6,166 nucleotides of DNA, from NCBI GenBank assembly GCA_014380505.1, contig JACMJT010000272.1:1-6166 (forward strand). The letters are read 5' to 3'. Of the stretch, positions 5,559 through 6,166 are shown piece after piece; positions within the stretch are counted from its first letter, which is position 1, and every line of letters begins with the position of its first letter. The notes under the pieces are model-generated. The model saw only the letters and a program-made list of their open reading frames with translations. It was not told the origin of the DNA and ran no database searches. Both the position numbers and the translations under genes were made by a program. This DNA is from Hyphomicrobiales bacterium (GTDB lineage: Bacteria; Pseudomonadota; Alphaproteobacteria; Rhizobiales; Aestuariivirgaceae).

Positions 5559-6166
5559 GTGTGGTTCCTCAAGCCGCTGGCGATGTCGCTCACCAAGGTG
5601 TGAACCGCTTTTACCGTTTTGGCGGTGGGTTTGCCAGCTTTTGTGAGGCTGTCTTTCACCGCGCTGACGAGGGCGGAGCCGACGACGACGCCATCGGCAT
5701 CCTCGGCAATGGCGCGGGCCTGCTTGGCGGTTTTCACACCGAAGCCCACGGCGATGGGGAGATTGGTGTGCTTGCGGAGACGATTGACATTGGCCTTGAC
5801 GCTTTTGAGATCGGGAGCCTTGGTGCCGGTGATGCCGAGCACTGAGACATAATAGACGAAGCCTGAGGTGTTCTTGAAAACCTTCGGCGCGCGCTTGTCG
5901 TCCGTTGTCGGCGTGGCGAGGCGGATGAAATTGAGATCGGCGTTCATCGCCGGAAGGCACAGCTCATCGTCTTCTTCCGGTGGGAGATCGACGACAATAA
6001 GTCCATCGACGCCGGCGGCCTTTGCATCCTTCAGGAACTTGGGGACACCATAGACATAGATCGGATTGTAATAGCCCATGAGAACGATGGGTGTATCCTT
6101 GTCCCCTTTGCGGAACGCGCCCACCATCGCCAGCGTTTTCTTCATGGTCTGGCCGCCATGGAGCGC
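5555..6166 (-). CDS. trpA: Tryptophan synthase alpha subunit, 5' end outside window
   Basis: The visible 203 residues are the C-terminal three quarters of TrpA. It cleaves indole-3-glycerol phosphate to indole and glyceraldehyde-3-phosphate, and passes the indole through a tunnel to TrpB for the last step of tryptophan synthesis. Visible blocks (numbered in the fragment) are '[12 protein letters not shown]' (29-40), '[11 protein letters not shown]' (55-65), 'RLATPTTDD' (82-90), the loop 'GITGTKA' (111-117), the phosphate-binding 'VGFGVKTA' (140-147), and '[10 protein letters not shown]' (158-167). The catalytic Glu and Asp lie before the window edge and cannot be checked. Roughly 70 residues are missing compared with the usual length of about 270. 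The stop TGA (5555-5557) overlaps the accD TTG start. trpB would be expected just beyond the right edge on the same strand. Confidence 0.97.
   Translation of the reverse strand, partial: ALHGGQTMKKTLAMVGAFRKGDKDTPIVLMGYYNPIYVYGVPKFLKDAKAAGVDGLIVVDLPPEEDDELCLPAMNADLNFIRLATPTTDDKRAPKVFKNTSGFVYYVSVLGITGTKAPDLKSVKANVNRLRKHTNLPIAVGFGVKTAKQARAIAEDADGVVVGSALVSAVKDSLTKAGKPTAKTVKAVHTLVSDIASGLRNHT
5566..5570 (-). promoter_or_regulatory. Ribosome binding site that fixes the accD TTG start
   Basis: On the minus strand GAGGA lies 7 nt before TTG at 5558, inside the 3' end of trpA. It supports initiation at the non-ATG codon that begins the family-conserved 'NWIKNFVRP' N-terminus. No in-frame ATG is closer to that conserved start. 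Confidence 0.75.

Noticed and set aside
4392..5603. Long plus-strand frame (403 codons) opposite accD and folC
   Set aside because: It is antisense to two well-conserved enzymes in a GC-rich region and has no family features; it is a shadow frame.
5559..5960. N-terminal extension of accD to 438 residues
   Set aside because: The extension is low-complexity, charged sequence read out of frame through trpA. The conserved AccD start and a GAGGA site place initiation at 5558.

Overview
The window looks like part of an alphaproteobacterial chromosome. The evidence is the minus-strand run trpA-accD-folC, an AccD whose zinc ribbon has lost its cysteines, and a TrpA with the 'LMGYYNPIY' and '[12 protein letters not shown]' stretches I associate with alphaproteobacteria. 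I cannot name a genus from sequence alone.

The right half (about 3342-6166) is a compact, GC-rich housekeeping operon on the minus strand. It encodes tryptophan synthase alpha (5' end outside the window), acetyl-CoA carboxylase carboxyltransferase beta, and folylpolyglutamate/dihydrofolate synthase. trpA and accD overlap by 4 nt in a TTGA junction. accD and folC lie 6 nt apart in the same reading frame, separated by one TAA. Both accD and folC appear to start with TTG. Next on the same strand, after an 89-nt gap, is an MscS-family mechanosensitive channel gene (2179-3252).

The left third is an accessory module on the plus strand, convergent with mscS. It holds one stand-alone reverse transcriptase (RT, 745-2064) with a group II intron-type palm and a maturase-like thumb (domain X). 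It has a YIDD active site and no HNH endonuclease. Two 119-bp direct repeats (271-389 and 622-740; 115/119 identical, exactly 351 bp apart) lie upstream. The second ends 4 nt before the RT start codon. The repeats and the stretch between them could encode a structured RNA or an in-frame 154-codon protein; I cannot decide which. I see no group II intron domain V, retron signature or diversity-generating-retroelement pattern. The best reading is a group II-like cellular RT with a repeat-bearing leader, which is the part of the window most worth following up.

Positions 1-270 carry nothing I can assign with confidence. An inverted repeat at 2130-2183, between the convergent RT and mscS ends, may act as a terminator.
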